Below are positions 9,344 to 21,425 of a stretch of 64,000 nt of DNA, piece after piece. The number at the start of each line of letters is the position of its first letter. The first letter of the stretch is position 1. Source of the DNA: Plectosphaerella cucumerina (lineage: Eukaryota; Ascomycota; Sordariomycetes; Glomerellales; Plectosphaerellaceae); NCBI GenBank assembly GCA_020746995.1, contig JAGPXD010000001.1, positions 3,720,001 to 3,784,000 of the forward strand. Direction: 5' to 3'. The notes under the pieces are model-generated. The model saw only the letters and a program-made list of their open reading frames with translations. It made no database searches and was not told the DNA's origin. A program made the translations under genes and the position numbers.

Positions 9344-11290
9344 ATGCCTACCTTCGAGCTAGGCCAGTCCATTCCCCCAGACACAGCTCATGTACGCGAA
9401 GTGTACCCCCTGAAACCTCACAATGGTTAGTTGCTAATATCCCCGACTTCGCAGGCGGTCAGCGTGTCGCTTCCCACGTGGAAAGCCAACGTTGCGTATG
9501 AAGAAGGGGAGAAGTGGGTGGTCGATCGCATGGTCACAGGCTACCCAAGGTAAACAACAGTCTCAAGCGGCGACGATCGACGGCTTCTAACAGCTACTAG
9601 ATTTTTCATTCACAAAAGCATCTCGGCACTGGCCGACGACATAGTCTTGAACCACGGGCAACCGGGCCAACGGGCGATCCTCTTTCCAACGCCAGCTGCT
9701 TCACGCCGCTGTGTGGAGTTCATGCAGCGCCATGGCAACCCCGACCTGTTGTCGAACCTCCATGTAGTCGACTTTGGCCTGGATCACTCGGTCGGCCTGT
9801 CGCCGCAGCTGAAGTCTCTGTCCTCAACTGTGTCGGCAGTTCTGTTCACGGCCGACGCTTTCCCCATCGCCAAGCAGTACTGGCAGCATTCGGGGGATGG
9901 AGTGTCCAGTCGACGTGCCGAGTTCTGCCACGGGCTGCTCAGAGAGGGCATCTTGTGCCCGAACCCTGCAACGCCTTCCCAATCGACCGGCGCCCCTGCC
10001 CCCAAGGTCCAGTGCCGAGGCCCTCGGAGGTACCAGCGGGCCTCAGCTGACCTGAGTCACAAGCCACCGGTCACTGCTGGCCCAAAGGCGACCTCTTCAA
10101 CTACGAACGGTGGCGAGGCGGTCCAGGAGTCCGCCGAGAGCATGCGCTTCCTTGAGGAGCGTTTCGGGAGAAATCTGGACGTGTCACTTGTCGCACGTGC
10201 CAAGTCCGCAATTCGCAGGCGCATTGCTGGCGCCATGGCCGCCGACGTCGAGTCGAGCATCTCATCGCTGCCGTCGATGACTGCGAACATGCGAGGACTG
10301 GCTGATCTGCAGGAAAGCGACGTATACCTATTTCCCTGCGGCATGAATGCCATTTTCAACGCCCACCGTGCCTTGCTGGGCGCAAGGGGACCTTTGAGGA
10401 GTATCAGCTTTGGCTTTCCTTACGTGGATACGCTCAAGATCCTACAGAAGTTCGGGCCCGGCTGCGAATTCTACGGCAATGCCTCGTCCGAAGATCTGGA
10501 CGACCTTGAGCGCCGTCTCCGCGAAGGCGAGCGCTTCCTGGCGCTGTTCTGTGAATTCCCGGCCAACCCCCTTTTGTCGTGTCCCGACCTAGTCAGAATC
10601 CGCCAACTGGCAGACACATATGACTTTGCGGTCGTCGTGGATGAGACCATCGGCACCTTTGTCAACGTCGACGTTGTTCAATTTGCCGACATTGTGGTCA
10701 GCAGTCTTACCAAGATATTTTCTGGGGATTGTAATGTCATGGGCGGCAGCGGCATTGTCAACCCGGCAGGGCGCTACTACGAAGCCCTCAAGAACACCCT
10801 CTCGACCAGTTACGAGGACACGTACTGGCCTGAGGACGTGCTCTTCATGGAGCGCAACAGCCGGGATTACCAGTCCCGGATCGCACGCACAAACCGCAAT
10901 TCGGAGATGCTGTGCGATGTCCTCTCCGGCCACCCATCTGTCAAACGGGTCTACTACCCCAAGGTGAGCTCAACCAGAGCCCATTACGAGGCCTGCAGGC
11001 TACCCGGTGGCGGTTATGGCGGTCTTCTCTCGGTCACGTTCAAGACCAAGGATAGCGCCGTGGCCTTCTATGATGCCATTGAAACGGCCAAAGGACCAAG
11101 CCTTGGAACCAACTTCACCCTGACAAGCCCATATGTGCTTTTGGCGCATTACCAGGAACTCGAATGGGCAGCGAAGTTCGGGGTTGACCCCGACTTGATC
11201 AGAATCAGTGTTGGATTGGAGGACACCGACGAGCTCAAGGACATTTTTGTCCGCGCATTGAGGGCCGCTGAGCAAGCCGCTGACAACTGA
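9344..11290 (+). CDS. STR2: Cystathionine gamma-synthase (fungal STR2/met-7 type)
   Basis: Exons 9344-9391, 9455-9549 and 9601-11290 give 610 residues, the long fungal form. The enzyme is PLP-dependent and joins an activated homoserine and cysteine into cystathionine in the trans-sulfuration route to methionine. The start is supported because splicing creates the family N-terminus IPPDTAH-AVSVSLPTW...TGYPRFFIHKS. The PLP lysine lies in SSLTKIFSG (about K419), with an upstream aspartate in VVVDETIG. The C-terminal part contains the small-domain SxGLEDTDEL signature. Residues about 130-230 are a poorly conserved insertion typical of fungal enzymes. Intron branch sites GCTAAT and TCTAAC are visible. 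Confidence 0.92.
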
Positions 11291-11445
11291 GAAGCATCCC
11301 GCGCGTTGCCCGATGCTGGAAGAAAACACGGCATTGCGGGTTATTTGTCACGGCCGACTCGTAGAGTCGATTACGGAACGGACTCGAGTAAATAGGTGGT
11401 ATATATTTGACAGGTTGTTGCGGCAAACCTCCGCAGTAACGCCAT

Positions 11446-13073
11446 CTACATGAGAGTGCATTCCTGGTGCTTGTATCCTGGGCCGTAGTCTTCGATGCCC
11501 CTCTCAATGTCGTTTGCTCTGGCTTTTTCGTCTACCTCTTTCCGGAAATACTTGCGCATGTAGCGATCAAGTTCCGAGTCCAGGTTATCAGCAGTCGCAT
11601 CCAATACAACGTCAGCGCGGCACAGAGGGCAATTCCTCTCCCGGCGACGCTGAATCTTGACGATGCAGCGAATGCAGAAAATGTGCTGACAGGCTAGACG
11701 GACAGGTCTATATGCAATGGCGAAGCACACGGGGCAGAGATAGTCGTTGAGCTGAGGGACCTGCGAGACAAGCTCGCTAGATACCTGTGCACATATATCC
11801 CTGGCCATGGTGCCAGCCAGGAGCTTGTCGGACCGGACCTGCAGAGGGAAGGTCTTGGAGACGGATAATGAGGTGCGTTTGTCAAACTCTGAGATCGTCA
11901 GCTGGTGAACAGAACGGGTGAACCTGGTTATGTGCAGGGTTAGGAGGGAGGGGGAGGGTGCACTTGGGTGACCATAGGGTTCGCGGAGGCGATCTTACTC
12001 TTGAGGATCTTCTGAACGGCAGTGCGGTTGATCTCTTGAAACTGAACGTTCTTGAGCAGCAGGGCGTTGAGATTGAGGAATCTAGCAAGGGCGACCTTGC
12101 TCTGTGCCATCTTGAATTGTGAGGCGAGGTTGCGTTTTGAGACCTCGTCCTGAAACCACTGCAGCTGGCGAGCTGCTGTCTTACTGGTCCGCGCACCATG
12201 GTCCTGCTCGAATGTCGAGAAGAATATTTGAGCTTCAAGGTACAGCTCAAATATAGCTCGCCAGCGGCTTAGATCGTTCTTTGACAGGCGACTTGGCTTC
12301 GTGAGATGCGAAACATCGCGGCCCAGAGTGGCAATCTCTCCGACCATGGCCCTCTCTTCCTCGACTTGCAATGCATCGAGGCTGTTGACCTCCTGCTGGA
12401 GCATATCGAAGAACTCCCCGTCAAAGACGAGAGGCACCTCGATTACTTCGTATGCAGAATCAGGGAGATTCTCGGCGGGGGGTTGCGGCAAGTCAGCGGC
12501 GATGGACATGCCGCGCAACTCCTCAGCCAGGGCACCACCATAATCGATAGATGACGCTTCGACGGGATTTGGCGGCTTGGGCTGCGCTGTCGAGGTGGCC
12601 TGAAGTCTGGCCACACGTTCAAGCAAGGTTCGGGACCCTGGTGAGAGCGAAGCATCGATAGCAACGCCATCCTGCAGGTGGACCAGGACGGTGAGCTTTG
12701 GCCTCAGGATGCTGGAGCCGTCGGCAGCTACGACGTGCATTTAGCATGGGATACAACAGAGGCACCGCTAAGTGTGCTCGGGCGGGCGCTCGGTACCTTT
12801 CAAGCCATATTTCACCGCCAATGGCGACTCGGTGTCTGGGCTGAGGTCGCGGAGTTGACTCAACGTCTCGGGATCGAGCCCGATGTCGTTCAACTCTCGG
12901 GCCACCCTTTTCAGGACTTTTTTGAGCTGGCCATATGGAATAGCCGACTGTACCCAGTGAGGGGGGTAATCTGATCGGAAGACCCGTCAGCACTGGTCTC
13001 GGAAGTCGCACCACCCCGCCGTCAACTTGCCCTCGCGCGACAGCGCTTCTTTGAGTTCGTGTGCAAACTTCAT
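11446..13073 (-). CDS. SPX-RING E3 ubiquitin ligase (Pqr1-like), CaaX-like C-terminus
   Basis: Exons 13031-13073, 12797-12970, 11999-12727 and 11446-11888 encode 462 residues. An SPX domain is split across the N-terminus (MKFAHELKEALSRE, then YPPHWVQSAIPYGQLKK) and residues about 240-330, where the last SPX helix (NRTAVQKILKKFDKRTSL) forms over an intron junction. A C3HC4 RING finger at about 367-405 runs from CPVC to CPLC with Cys-X-His in the middle. SPX domains bind inositol pyrophosphates, so SPX-RING ligases link phosphate status to ubiquitylation; the fission-yeast example is Pqr1. The first intron (12971-13030) has a GC donor (GGCAAGT), the only solution that keeps frame and SPX sequence. 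The protein ends in C-T-L-M, a possible prenylation box. It is convergent with STR2 and divergent from JJJ1. Confidence 0.9.
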
Positions 13074-13778
13074 AGCAGATCTAGGTAGGTCCGCGAGTAG
13101 AGTGTATGCCAGCCTTGAGTCCCCGACTTTCGGCGACACCCCTACCGGGCTGGAGAAAACTCATAAAAGATGGCAAGCCGAGGTTGGGGGGCAGATGTTG
13201 GATGCACCCAGGGGGCGGTGTAGTATCACAGTAAAGGGCTACTTTGAACACATGAGTTCCTCATGTCCATAGCAGTCAGGGGCTTTACTGTTCGGCCCCG
13301 GGTGATTGCGAAGGAGGTTCAAGGAAATCTTCATCCTGTCTACCAGCCGTGCCGTGACCGTGTGACTCGACCGAATTCAGACACCACGGGATTTCGTTAT
13401 GTAATGCGACAAGGGGCAAACCTGACTCGTGGGCCGGATGTTTGGATAACAGCATAACCCCGTTGCTAAATATAGTGTTTCCAGCACGTTTGAAGCATAT
13501 ACATTTAAGATCCCGTGGCTATTCCCTTTGTAACTATTAAACTTTATATATTATTGAAATACATAGTCTACCGGTAAATATACTTCAAAGGGTCTCTATA
13601 AATAATTTAGAATTACATAATGAATAAAATTGGTTTGCCATACGGAGCTTCATCACACCTACCTTGATACCTAGAGGTACTCGGTCTACCAAAAGATTTC
13701 CACTTTCACCAGTTGGGAGATTTGCTTACCCCCGCATCAACCTACTGTGCCGATACACCCAACCCAGCCAGAGCTGCC
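13074..13778. other. Divergent promoter region SPX-RING/JJJ1 with AT-rich island
   Basis: The spacer between the two divergent genes contains an AT-rich tract at about 13455-13640 with the composition of the RIP-mutated repeats, although a few CA/TG steps remain. The remaining sequence holds promoters and leaders, and no gene is visible. Confidence 0.5.
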
Positions 13779-15466
13779 ATGGGGGCCCAGCAGTCCTCAA
13801 CTTCCGAGGGAGAACCCGTCCCGACGCCGAAGACATGCTATTACGAGCTACTCGGTGTCGAACGAGGTGCTGACGACGAAGAGTAACTCCGATGAAGCCT
13901 TGCCCCGCGCTCCAGCTGGTCACTTTCTAACCTTTTCTCGCCAGACTCAAGAAAGCGTACAAAAAGAAGGCTCTCCTCCTGCACCCGGACCGCAACTACG
14001 GCGACGTGGAAAATGCGACCAGGCGCTTTGCCGAGGTTCGATCAGCGTATGAGGTGCTGTCCGACCCCCAGGAACGAGCCTGGTACGACTCTCATCGCGA
14101 TGCTATTCTGAAAGGGGCTGGGCCGGATGACCTGGACAACTTTTCCGAGTTCAATAATATCAAGCTCACGCCGACGCAAGATATCATCGCCTTGATCCGG
14201 CGCTTCAATGCTACTGTGCCATTCAACGACGAGCCGAACGGGTTTTTCGGCATAGCCGCCGAGACCTTTGCGAGGCTCGCAGACGAAGAGCTTGCGGCAG
14301 GGGAGTACGCACCACACGATACACCTCAATACCCCCCTTTCGGAGATTCCTCGGATGTCTATGATCCCGTTGTGAAACAATTCTACGCAGGCTGGACCGG
14401 CTTCTCGACGAGAAAGAGCTTCGCTTGGAAAGACAAGTATAGACTCGGCGAAGCACCGGACCGCCGCGTTCGTCGATTGATGGAGAAGGAGAACAAGAAG
14501 CTGAGGGATGAGGCTATCCGCGAATTCAACGATGCTGTCCGATTCCTCGTGACCTTCGTCCGCAAGCGGGACACCCGGTATTTGCCAAACCACCAGAACA
14601 GCGAAGAGCGACAAGCAGCATTGCGCAACGCTGCTGCTGCACAGGCCGCAAGGTCTCGGGCAGCCAATTCGGAAAAGATCCGTGACGAGCCGGTGGCAAC
14701 TTGGGCCCAACCCCAGAACCACGGCACCGACGCCGGTGATCATTTCTCCGAGGTCGAGGAAGACTCCGAGGTCGAGCAAATCGAGTGCGTTGTCTGCGAC
14801 AAGACCTTCAAGAGCGAAAAATCGTTCGAGGCGCACGAAAGAAGCAAAAAGCACATCAAAGCCGTCCAACAGCTTCGCCGCCGTATGCGAAAAGAGGGCA
14901 CGGAGCTGGAACTAGACAAGCCAATGAACGGGGATCGGCCTGGCGATGCCGCTAATGATCTCGCAGCAGATGAGGACGTGTCTGCAGCTGTCGCTGCATT
15001 AGACATCACCTCGGGCTCGTCCACCGATGTGGACAGGGAGGCGGTTGAAGTCGTGTCAGATGAAAGCTCCCTTGATGGTGTGCAGGACATCGAACCCAAC
15101 CCAAGAGCCAACGAGGATGTCTCTACACCCTCCGAGGCTCACCACTCGGTGGGTAACGAGAACGCGAGCGGCGTTGAGGACACACCCGAAGCCGGTGAGC
15201 AGGATGACGAGGGGCAGGTGCGCTCAGCCCGCAAGGTGGGTAAGGCGAAGGAGAAGCGTGCTAGGAGAGCTGCCAGGGACGCCGCGGTGTCAACTTCAGA
15301 GGTGAGTTCTGTCCTGTGAATCCCCAGCAGCGAGGATGCTGACTCCCTCACCAAGCAAACATGTAACGTTTGCCGCGAGACGTTTTCGTCAAAGACGAAA
15401 CTTTTCAATCACATTCGACAGACGGGACATGCAGAGCTCAGGCACAAGCTCGGCAAGGCCACATGA
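13779..15466 (+). CDS. JJJ1: J-domain co-chaperone JJJ1 (DNAJC21), two C2H2 fingers
   Basis: Exons 13779-13882, 13945-15301 and 15356-15466 give 523 residues. The J domain (about 20-90) has the HPD motif in LLHPDRN (about 48-50) across intron 1. A zuotin-type segment follows (NFSEFNNIKLTPTQDIIALI...VPFNDEPNGFF) and then a charged helix (RRLMEKENKKLRDEAIREFN). A first U1-like C2H2 finger reads CVVCDKTFKSEKSFEAHERS. An acidic linker and a second finger (CNVCRETFSSKTKLFNHI) complete the protein. Yeast JJJ1 stimulates Hsp70 to release export factors from cytoplasmic pre-60S particles. Intron 2 (54 nt, donor GTGAGT, branch GCTGAC) uses an AAG acceptor, and the in-frame TGA at about 15317 lies inside it. 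Without splicing the protein would lose the second finger. Confidence 0.93.
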
Positions 15467-15726
15467 AAGCAGCAAGCGATGTCGCTAGCGGACCCTCGCC
15501 AGCAACTACAGATGGTCAAGGCGCCGCATGGTTGACGCAGTTGAGATTCTCGAGCGTCATGTTGCTGGTACCGAGCTCCCAGTAGGCTCCCGTCGTCGCT
15601 CATATCAGCAGCTATGAGGCGAGCCTTAGGGGCCAAGTATTCAGCCTCCCAGGCACAGACCCTCGACGGAGGCCACCGCCGGCCAGCCAGATCTGTTCAC
15701 TGCAGTGGCCCACCAGGGCTGCTGTT

Positions 15727-17298
15727 CTAGAAGCCAGGACCAGTTTCCTCGTCGTCCTCACTCAGGCTCTCCACTTCATCGACGATATTCCTATGGCCTG
15801 ACATGCTGCCGGCATTCAGCGGGTGAACATCGGTGACGTGGACCACGGCTTTGCCCTGCACGTGTTTGATGGACTTCTTCCAATCCTCCCAGTCGTCTTC
15901 GTCGCGTATCAAAAAGCCGAGGAGCATGCTAGGATCCATCTCCCTTAGGTGTAGGCGTCTCAAGCGGCGCGTGTGGACGGAATCGACATCGTCTGCCGTG
16001 TATTGCCCAGGCTCCTCATGATACGGCAGCGCAGGCCGTGTGTGATGCGGATCGAGGTAGAACAGGAAGGGACTTTGCGCCCCGACGAAGTAGTGTGATG
16101 ACGAAGGGCGGCCACTGGTATCCCGGACATATTAGCTATGCGTAAGCCAGGTGCAAGTTGAACAGGAGACCGCCTTACCCTGCGATGCCAACAGACTGAG
16201 GAAGCTGGAGGGCCGCAACCAAGGCCTCCCAGTACACGGCCGTGATCTTGTCGATTCCGAGCCTTGTTCCCACGAGTATGAGCGTGGGAGTGAACATGGA
16301 GCCGTCCGCTTTGGCGACCTCCATGAATCTGTCTTGATAGACATCAGGTCCATCCCCAGTAAAATATACCCTGAGTCCCGTCTCATTCCGCTCGACGAGC
16401 GATCTAACCCTACCAGTCAGCGCCGATTGATTCTTGCCCGAGCCAACCCATCGATTGGGCGGTCCTGGGCAGGGGACACATGACATTCTCACCGGATGCA
16501 TCTTGCGGTAGCTGAAGGACCAAACCACTCGCCAGGATATTTGCCACACGCCGCTGCGCCGTATTGCACAAACTGATGAAGAGAGTAGGAGGCTCTTGGG
16601 TCGTCGGCAAATCTGGACAGCAGTAGTTTCTCCTTGCCGTCTGCTTGTCCCCTACGCCACTCTGCGGGCAGTAGCTGTTAGCGCAAGCTTCGTGATGGGG
16701 TGCATCTCGACTGACCACGCCCGAGCTGCAGGAAGCTCATTGTATTCGCCAACAGCATCTGGCCGGATCGTATCATGCAGCCCCAACCGCTGTCGGACTC
16801 AAATCCACCTTGCTCTCCGAGCCGCCCTTTGATCCGCATGGCGAGAGAGAGCGCAGAGGATGCGCGAGGGTCTGTAGACTTCAGGATAGGCTCAAACTCG
16901 GATCGATATGTCATCCAGAACTTTGACTCAAAGTCGTCGAGGAACTCGGTTGGCCATCCGCCTTCATTGTCGGGGCTGCGCTCCTCGGCAGGCGAAGACG
17001 GTGGAAGTTCGGATGGCGGGATTTCTGAAAGGACATTGTGCTGCTGCTGGCCTGCAGGAGATGCCGTGGTCGGCGTCACACCTTGTGATGCGGCTTGCTG
17101 GGTTGCGGAATCGTCGACGGGCTGAATTTCTTTGGTCTCGTCGGAGACACCACCACGACCATGATCAAGCTGGTACCTGGCTCCAAGACACCATATGGGA
17201 TTGTTCTTCGACTGGTCATTCGTTGGTTCTGGATCCCAAAATAGCTGCACAATACGACGATAGCGCCCGAGATCGATGCCGGCCATAGCTGCCTCCAT
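15727..17298 (-). CDS. ATG4: Autophagy cysteine protease ATG4
   Basis: Four exons (16716-17298, 16493-16661, 16179-16403, 15727-16114) encode 454 residues. ATG4 (peptidase C54) trims the C-terminus of ATG8 and later releases it from phosphatidylethanolamine. The catalytic Cys lies in DSGWGCMIRSGQ (about C174), and the Asp/His pair in YLDPHHT (about D347/H349). Other hallmarks are the N-terminal GRYRRIVQLFWDPEP, QFVQYGAAACGKYPGEWFGPS in exon 2, and SVGIAGGRPSSSHYF formed across intron 3. Residues about 45-110 are a low-complexity insertion. The C-terminus is acidic (ESLSEDDEETGPGF), in the region where yeast ATG4 has ATG8-interaction motifs. All three introns have GT-AG ends and visible branch sites. 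Confidence 0.95.
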
Positions 17299-18265
17299 GT
17301 CCTGGTCCGCGGACCACAGAAGGCCCTGCTGAGCTATGTCCCCGCGGGTATTTGCCCAGGTTTGGCGGGGTCGCTGTGTTCGGAATCAACTTCTCGGGCT
17401 TTCGGTGCGGCTCTGGGGCCAGACTTCGCAGTCTACGGAGTCGTCGGTTGGTTATCGTGCGTCGGAGTTCTGGAAGTTGAAAGGTGCGAAGGCGGGCGAA
17501 CCTGCCAACGGTCAAGAAATGGATGTAGGTAGAGAGGAATGCGTTCCCATGACGATGGCGGTTTGGGGAGGTATGTCTCCCGCTCGCTCTGACTGGTTCA
17601 CACAAGCCACTTGGGTGGGCACGGGACACGCCTGCCTACTGCCCACCTTGCGTAGCGGGCGAGCACCTACACTACACTTGGTACCTACGGAGTAAGCACC
17701 AAGTGGATTGAAGGTGGACGCCCGCCGGAAGGTACTGTTGAACTGTGCCTTGTCTGGTGTCACTGTCACCCCTGTCTCCTGTCTCTTGTCTTCACCAAAT
17801 CTGTCGCATCGAACCTGTTTGCTGGCCTCTAAAGACTCTCCTTACTACCTATTTCCATGTTGCCCACGAAATCTTTTCTGGTGATGGAAGCCCACTGACA
17901 TCATCACCTTCACAAACACGACCACCACGTCACGCTCCTTCCATGGACCCTGGAGCTAGGCACTGTAGTGCACGGGCGCGCTGTCACATATGTACCGCCA
18001 GTGGGTCTCCTGGTTCACAAACTGCACCAACGGATGTGGATCGAATCAACCCAACAGCACCATACCTACCAAGGCTTCACCAAGGCTACAAACACCCCTT
18101 GCAACTTGACGGATCGTCCCACCGCAAGACTTAATCCATCCTATTACAACCTGAGGTCGATCGGTATGCCTAGATTCGTTCAAGAGGTATAACTAGGGGT
18201 TCGCTAATAACGAAAGTTACGTCAAGAAAATCAACTGTCGCACAGTCCATCGCTTCATCATCGAT
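17299..18265. other. Divergent promoter region ATG4/SQS1
   Basis: About 970 bp of balanced composition lie between two divergent genes. The open frames here show no recognisable protein. It contains CT/CA-rich leaders towards both start codons, and I see no repeat or RNA gene. Confidence 0.5.
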
Positions 18266-20517
18266 ATGGGCTTGCCACGAGGCAGTCGACAGAGGAGGGG
18301 AGGGGGGCCGCATGGCTCGCATGGCCCTGGCTTCCATGATGGCGAGGGAATGTCTTCCGGCGGCAATCATAAGCGTATGCTGCTCTTGGGGGCCGACAAT
18401 CCTACCGGTATGTGCTTTACTGGTTGTTTTTCGTCGATGGCGTGGACTAATCCCGTTGTAGGAGCCTTCACTTTGGCAGACGAGGCCAGAAGTACGGCAC
18501 ATGGGTCGACGGCATGGAGCAAAGACACCCGTCTCAGGAGCCGTCCAGTCTCATTTGTCAGCGCCGGCTGTGTTGATCCTCTGAGGCAGCTCGAGGATCA
18601 ACTTCAGAAAAAGGCGCTGGAGGCTTTGGGCCACATGTTGCCGGTGAACCCTGATGACCAGGGGGCTACTGTGGAAGGCAAACGTCTTCTGGCTGTCGAC
18701 AAACAAGCAGGCGATCATGTCTCTTCTGATGGTTCTCGAGCCCACGCCTCGTCAGCCGGCAGAGACATGGCGGCCGCTGCGCACGAGCAGGCAGTTGCAA
18801 AGTCCGACCTTTTCAAGGAGGCGGCACGGTGTCCTCCCAGCATCAGCGTTGACGACGGGGACTCGCCATCTGCTCAGAATGAAAGCGCCGAGCCGGTCAC
18901 TCAGCCGCAATCAGCCCCCACTACCGAGCCAGGCAGAGAAGTCGACGATGCTGGTGTCGAGGGAGGACAGTCTTCCATGTTCTTCTTCGACACGACTGGA
19001 GAGCCAGCCCACAAAAATGCCACGCCGACGGCCCGAACAGAGTCTTCTAGTGGGCAACCTCCCAAGGCCAAGGCCAAGTCCAACGAGCCTCCGCATGTTT
19101 CGGACTCTGAGCACAGCCAAGAGGAGGTTATTCTTTTCAAGGGCAGACGCCATCACGGCCGCACAGCTCTGAATTCCAGGAACACGACCTCTGTGTCGAA
19201 GGGGGCATTCGATCTGCAGGAGCTGCGGAGCGAAATTGGATTTGTGGATGGACGCATCAAACCTACGGAAGGATCCGTCATCCCCGAGACATTGGTGAGC
19301 CCGAGGACGCGGAAGAAGCGAGAGAAAAATGAGATGAAAAAGAACAAGAAGAACCGCAAAGCACGGTCAGCTGGGGCTGCAGCTGGGGCCACGGCTGGGG
19401 CGCACTTGAATTTCGCATCTGCCAAGGACGAGGAAGACGCCCTGATTGCCGATTACATCGCAAACTTGCAGCAGCAAGTCAGTGACGAGGATATGGCCTC
19501 GGCCTCCGAAGAGATTCAGCCGGAGAGAATCGACTTTGCCTCCTCAGTGGGAACTGGCCCAATGGGTCGAGCTTTTGGCGCACCGGAACCCTCCAGCAGC
19601 AACAGTGTCTCGGACAATCTCTCAGACGACTTGAACGGTGAGGGCACATTGGAGAGGACCACCATGTTGGCAATCGCAAGCGATGAGGCAGAGGCTGGTC
19701 TCGAGGCGAGCTCGGCCGTTGTCGACGTCGGTACCCAGCAACACGGCAGCAGCGCCAAGCCAGCTCGCCGGAGCAAAGCTCAGATGCCTTCCTTTATGCA
19801 CCTCTCCGATTCCGAGCTCGAAAGTCAGCTCCTAATGTCTTTTGAAAGCAGTCGCTTGAAGAAGGCAGAGAAGCGGAAGGAGCGCGAAAGGCTTCGAGCG
19901 CAGGGCATGTTGGGCTCCAAGGCTCGAGAGGATGATCCTCGAGTCAAATATCAGACTGGCATGAGGCTGGAGCAGATCGCAGACGAACTGAGGGCGTTCC
20001 TTGTCGGAAAACAGTCGAGGTATGCGCCCCATCCCCTCCCCGCCGACTTGTTCCCTGCTGACATGGCAGCCTCTCGTTGCCTCCAATGGATAATCAGGCC
20101 CGGAAAGTGATTCACGAGCTCGCCAACAAGTTCAACATCAAGTCGAAATCCACAGGGTCAGGTGATCAGCGTCGACCAACATTGTATCGCACTCTCCGAA
20201 CATTCGCATACTCAGAGGACGGCTTCGAAGCAGCCATATCACGCGTAGGACGCAAGTACTTCCCGCGCCGAGACCGACCAGGTACCAGTGGGCCCCGACC
20301 AGTCAACGCACACGGCAGCGGTAACAAGGACCTCTCGTATCGGGACGGTGAGATTGTCGGCGGATCTGCGCCTGAACTTGGAGAGGGCAACAAGGGCCGC
20401 CTCATGCTTGAGAAGATGGGCTGGAGCAACGGCACGGCGCTCGGTACAACTTCCAACAAGGGAATCCTACAGCCTGTTGAGCAGAAGGTGAAGCGCGGCA
20501 AAGCTGGCTTGGGCTAG
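18266..20517 (+). CDS. SQS1: R3H and G-patch protein SQS1
   Basis: Exons 18266-18407, 18462-20019 and 20070-20517 give 715 residues. SQS1/PFA1 is a nuclear/nucleolar G-patch protein that activates the DEAH helicase PRP43 in late ribosome maturation and spliceosome recycling. The N-terminus is Gly/Arg-rich (RGSRQRRGGG), followed by FTLADEAR and RPVSFVSAG. A long charged region includes a Lys-rich stretch (RKKREKNEMKKNKKNRKA), a likely nuclear signal. The R3H domain spans the last intron (SLSLPPMDNQARKVIHELANKFNIKSKS). The C-terminal G-patch is NKGRLMLEKMGWSNGTALG through GILQPVE. The last 50-nt intron has the donor GTATGC and branch GCTGAC. The start codon is the first ATG of the frame and is less certain than the rest. 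Confidence 0.9.
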
Positions 20518-21331
20518 GCAGTGCCTGCGTCGTGGTGTAGCGTGTCAATATCATATCTCGAATGCTGCTGTGGCTGTGACGGTGACAGGCTTATCCTCCT
20601 CGCTTGCATGTCTACTACAGAATGCGGGCTTTGAATCGGACGGTGATGGTTCCCCACACGTTATTCATCTGTGTCTCTGTTATGTGTCCAGGCATCCGGC
20701 CTTTTCGGCCAGGGGTATCTATCCGTAAGTGGGCTGATCCATGAAATTATGTGCACTTGTCGTTGGCCACTTTGGTTGATGCAGCTTGTGGCAGACATAT
20801 TGACGGCTCGTAGAGGGCAGTACGTCCTATGGTACCCGATTGCTTCTGTGTGTGCATATGATAGGGTTGCAGCCGGCCGGCGGTCGAAAGCCAGCAGCAC
20901 ATGTTATCTGCCTCCATCAACCTTGCCGGAACAGCCGTGAGGACATACACGCGTTACTTCTGTGGTTTCAGTGTGGTATTGCGACATATAGTTGTGTGCA
21001 TGTTTGGAGGCGCGGGTTGAGAGGCTCCAACTTATAAGTTGAGTATATGTCGTCCAAAGACGTCGATTTCATTTTGTGCGGCAATCGGGATGAGCGCAGG
21101 AAGACAAACCCAAGCACGGGTCGAAATACAGAATAAAACATAGAAATCATGTATTAAACCCAAATATCATTTTAAAATGGGATACGAAGCATGCCTGGAG
21201 GGCAGGGGAAGCAACACGAGTCCAAAGCGATGTGTTACGCACCATGGTTGAAGGCGAAGATGAGCATTCTCACCAGCCACAGAATCCATCGCTACTTGAA
21301 TCATTGGTTTTGCATCCGGGTATCGCAACTA
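20518..21331. other. Intergenic region SQS1 to tRNA
   Basis: About 810 bp of ordinary composition follow the SQS1 stop. No convincing gene is present, and the short open frames overlap on both strands and look random. It should contain the SQS1 3' end. Confidence 0.5.
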
Positions 21332-21425
21332 GCCGGCTTGGCTTAGGGGCTAAAGCATCGCACTTGTATGACCCGCCAGGGAGAACGAGATGCGGGGATC
21401 ACTGGTTCGATTCCAGTAGTCGGCA
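21332..21425 (+). tRNA. tRNA-Thr (UGU) with 21-nt intron
   Basis: A 7-bp acceptor stem forms between GCCGGCT and AGTCGGC (one G-U pair), followed by discriminator A at 21425. The D arm starts TGGCTTAGGGGCTAAAGCA, and the T arm is ACTGG-TTCGATT-CCAGT. The anticodon stem pairs TCGCA (21358-21362) with TGCGG (21391-21395). The loop reads C-T-TGT-A, giving anticodon UGU at 21365-21367. A 21-nt intron (21369-21389) lies one base 3' of the anticodon, the canonical position for eukaryotic tRNA introns. The mature length is 73 nt. The first pairs G1-C72 and C2-G71 agree with threonine identity. Confidence 0.93.

Noticed and set aside
14042..14869. Minus-strand 275-codon frame opposite JJJ1
   Set aside because: It is a mirror of the conserved plus-strand zuotin and zinc-finger coding sequence.
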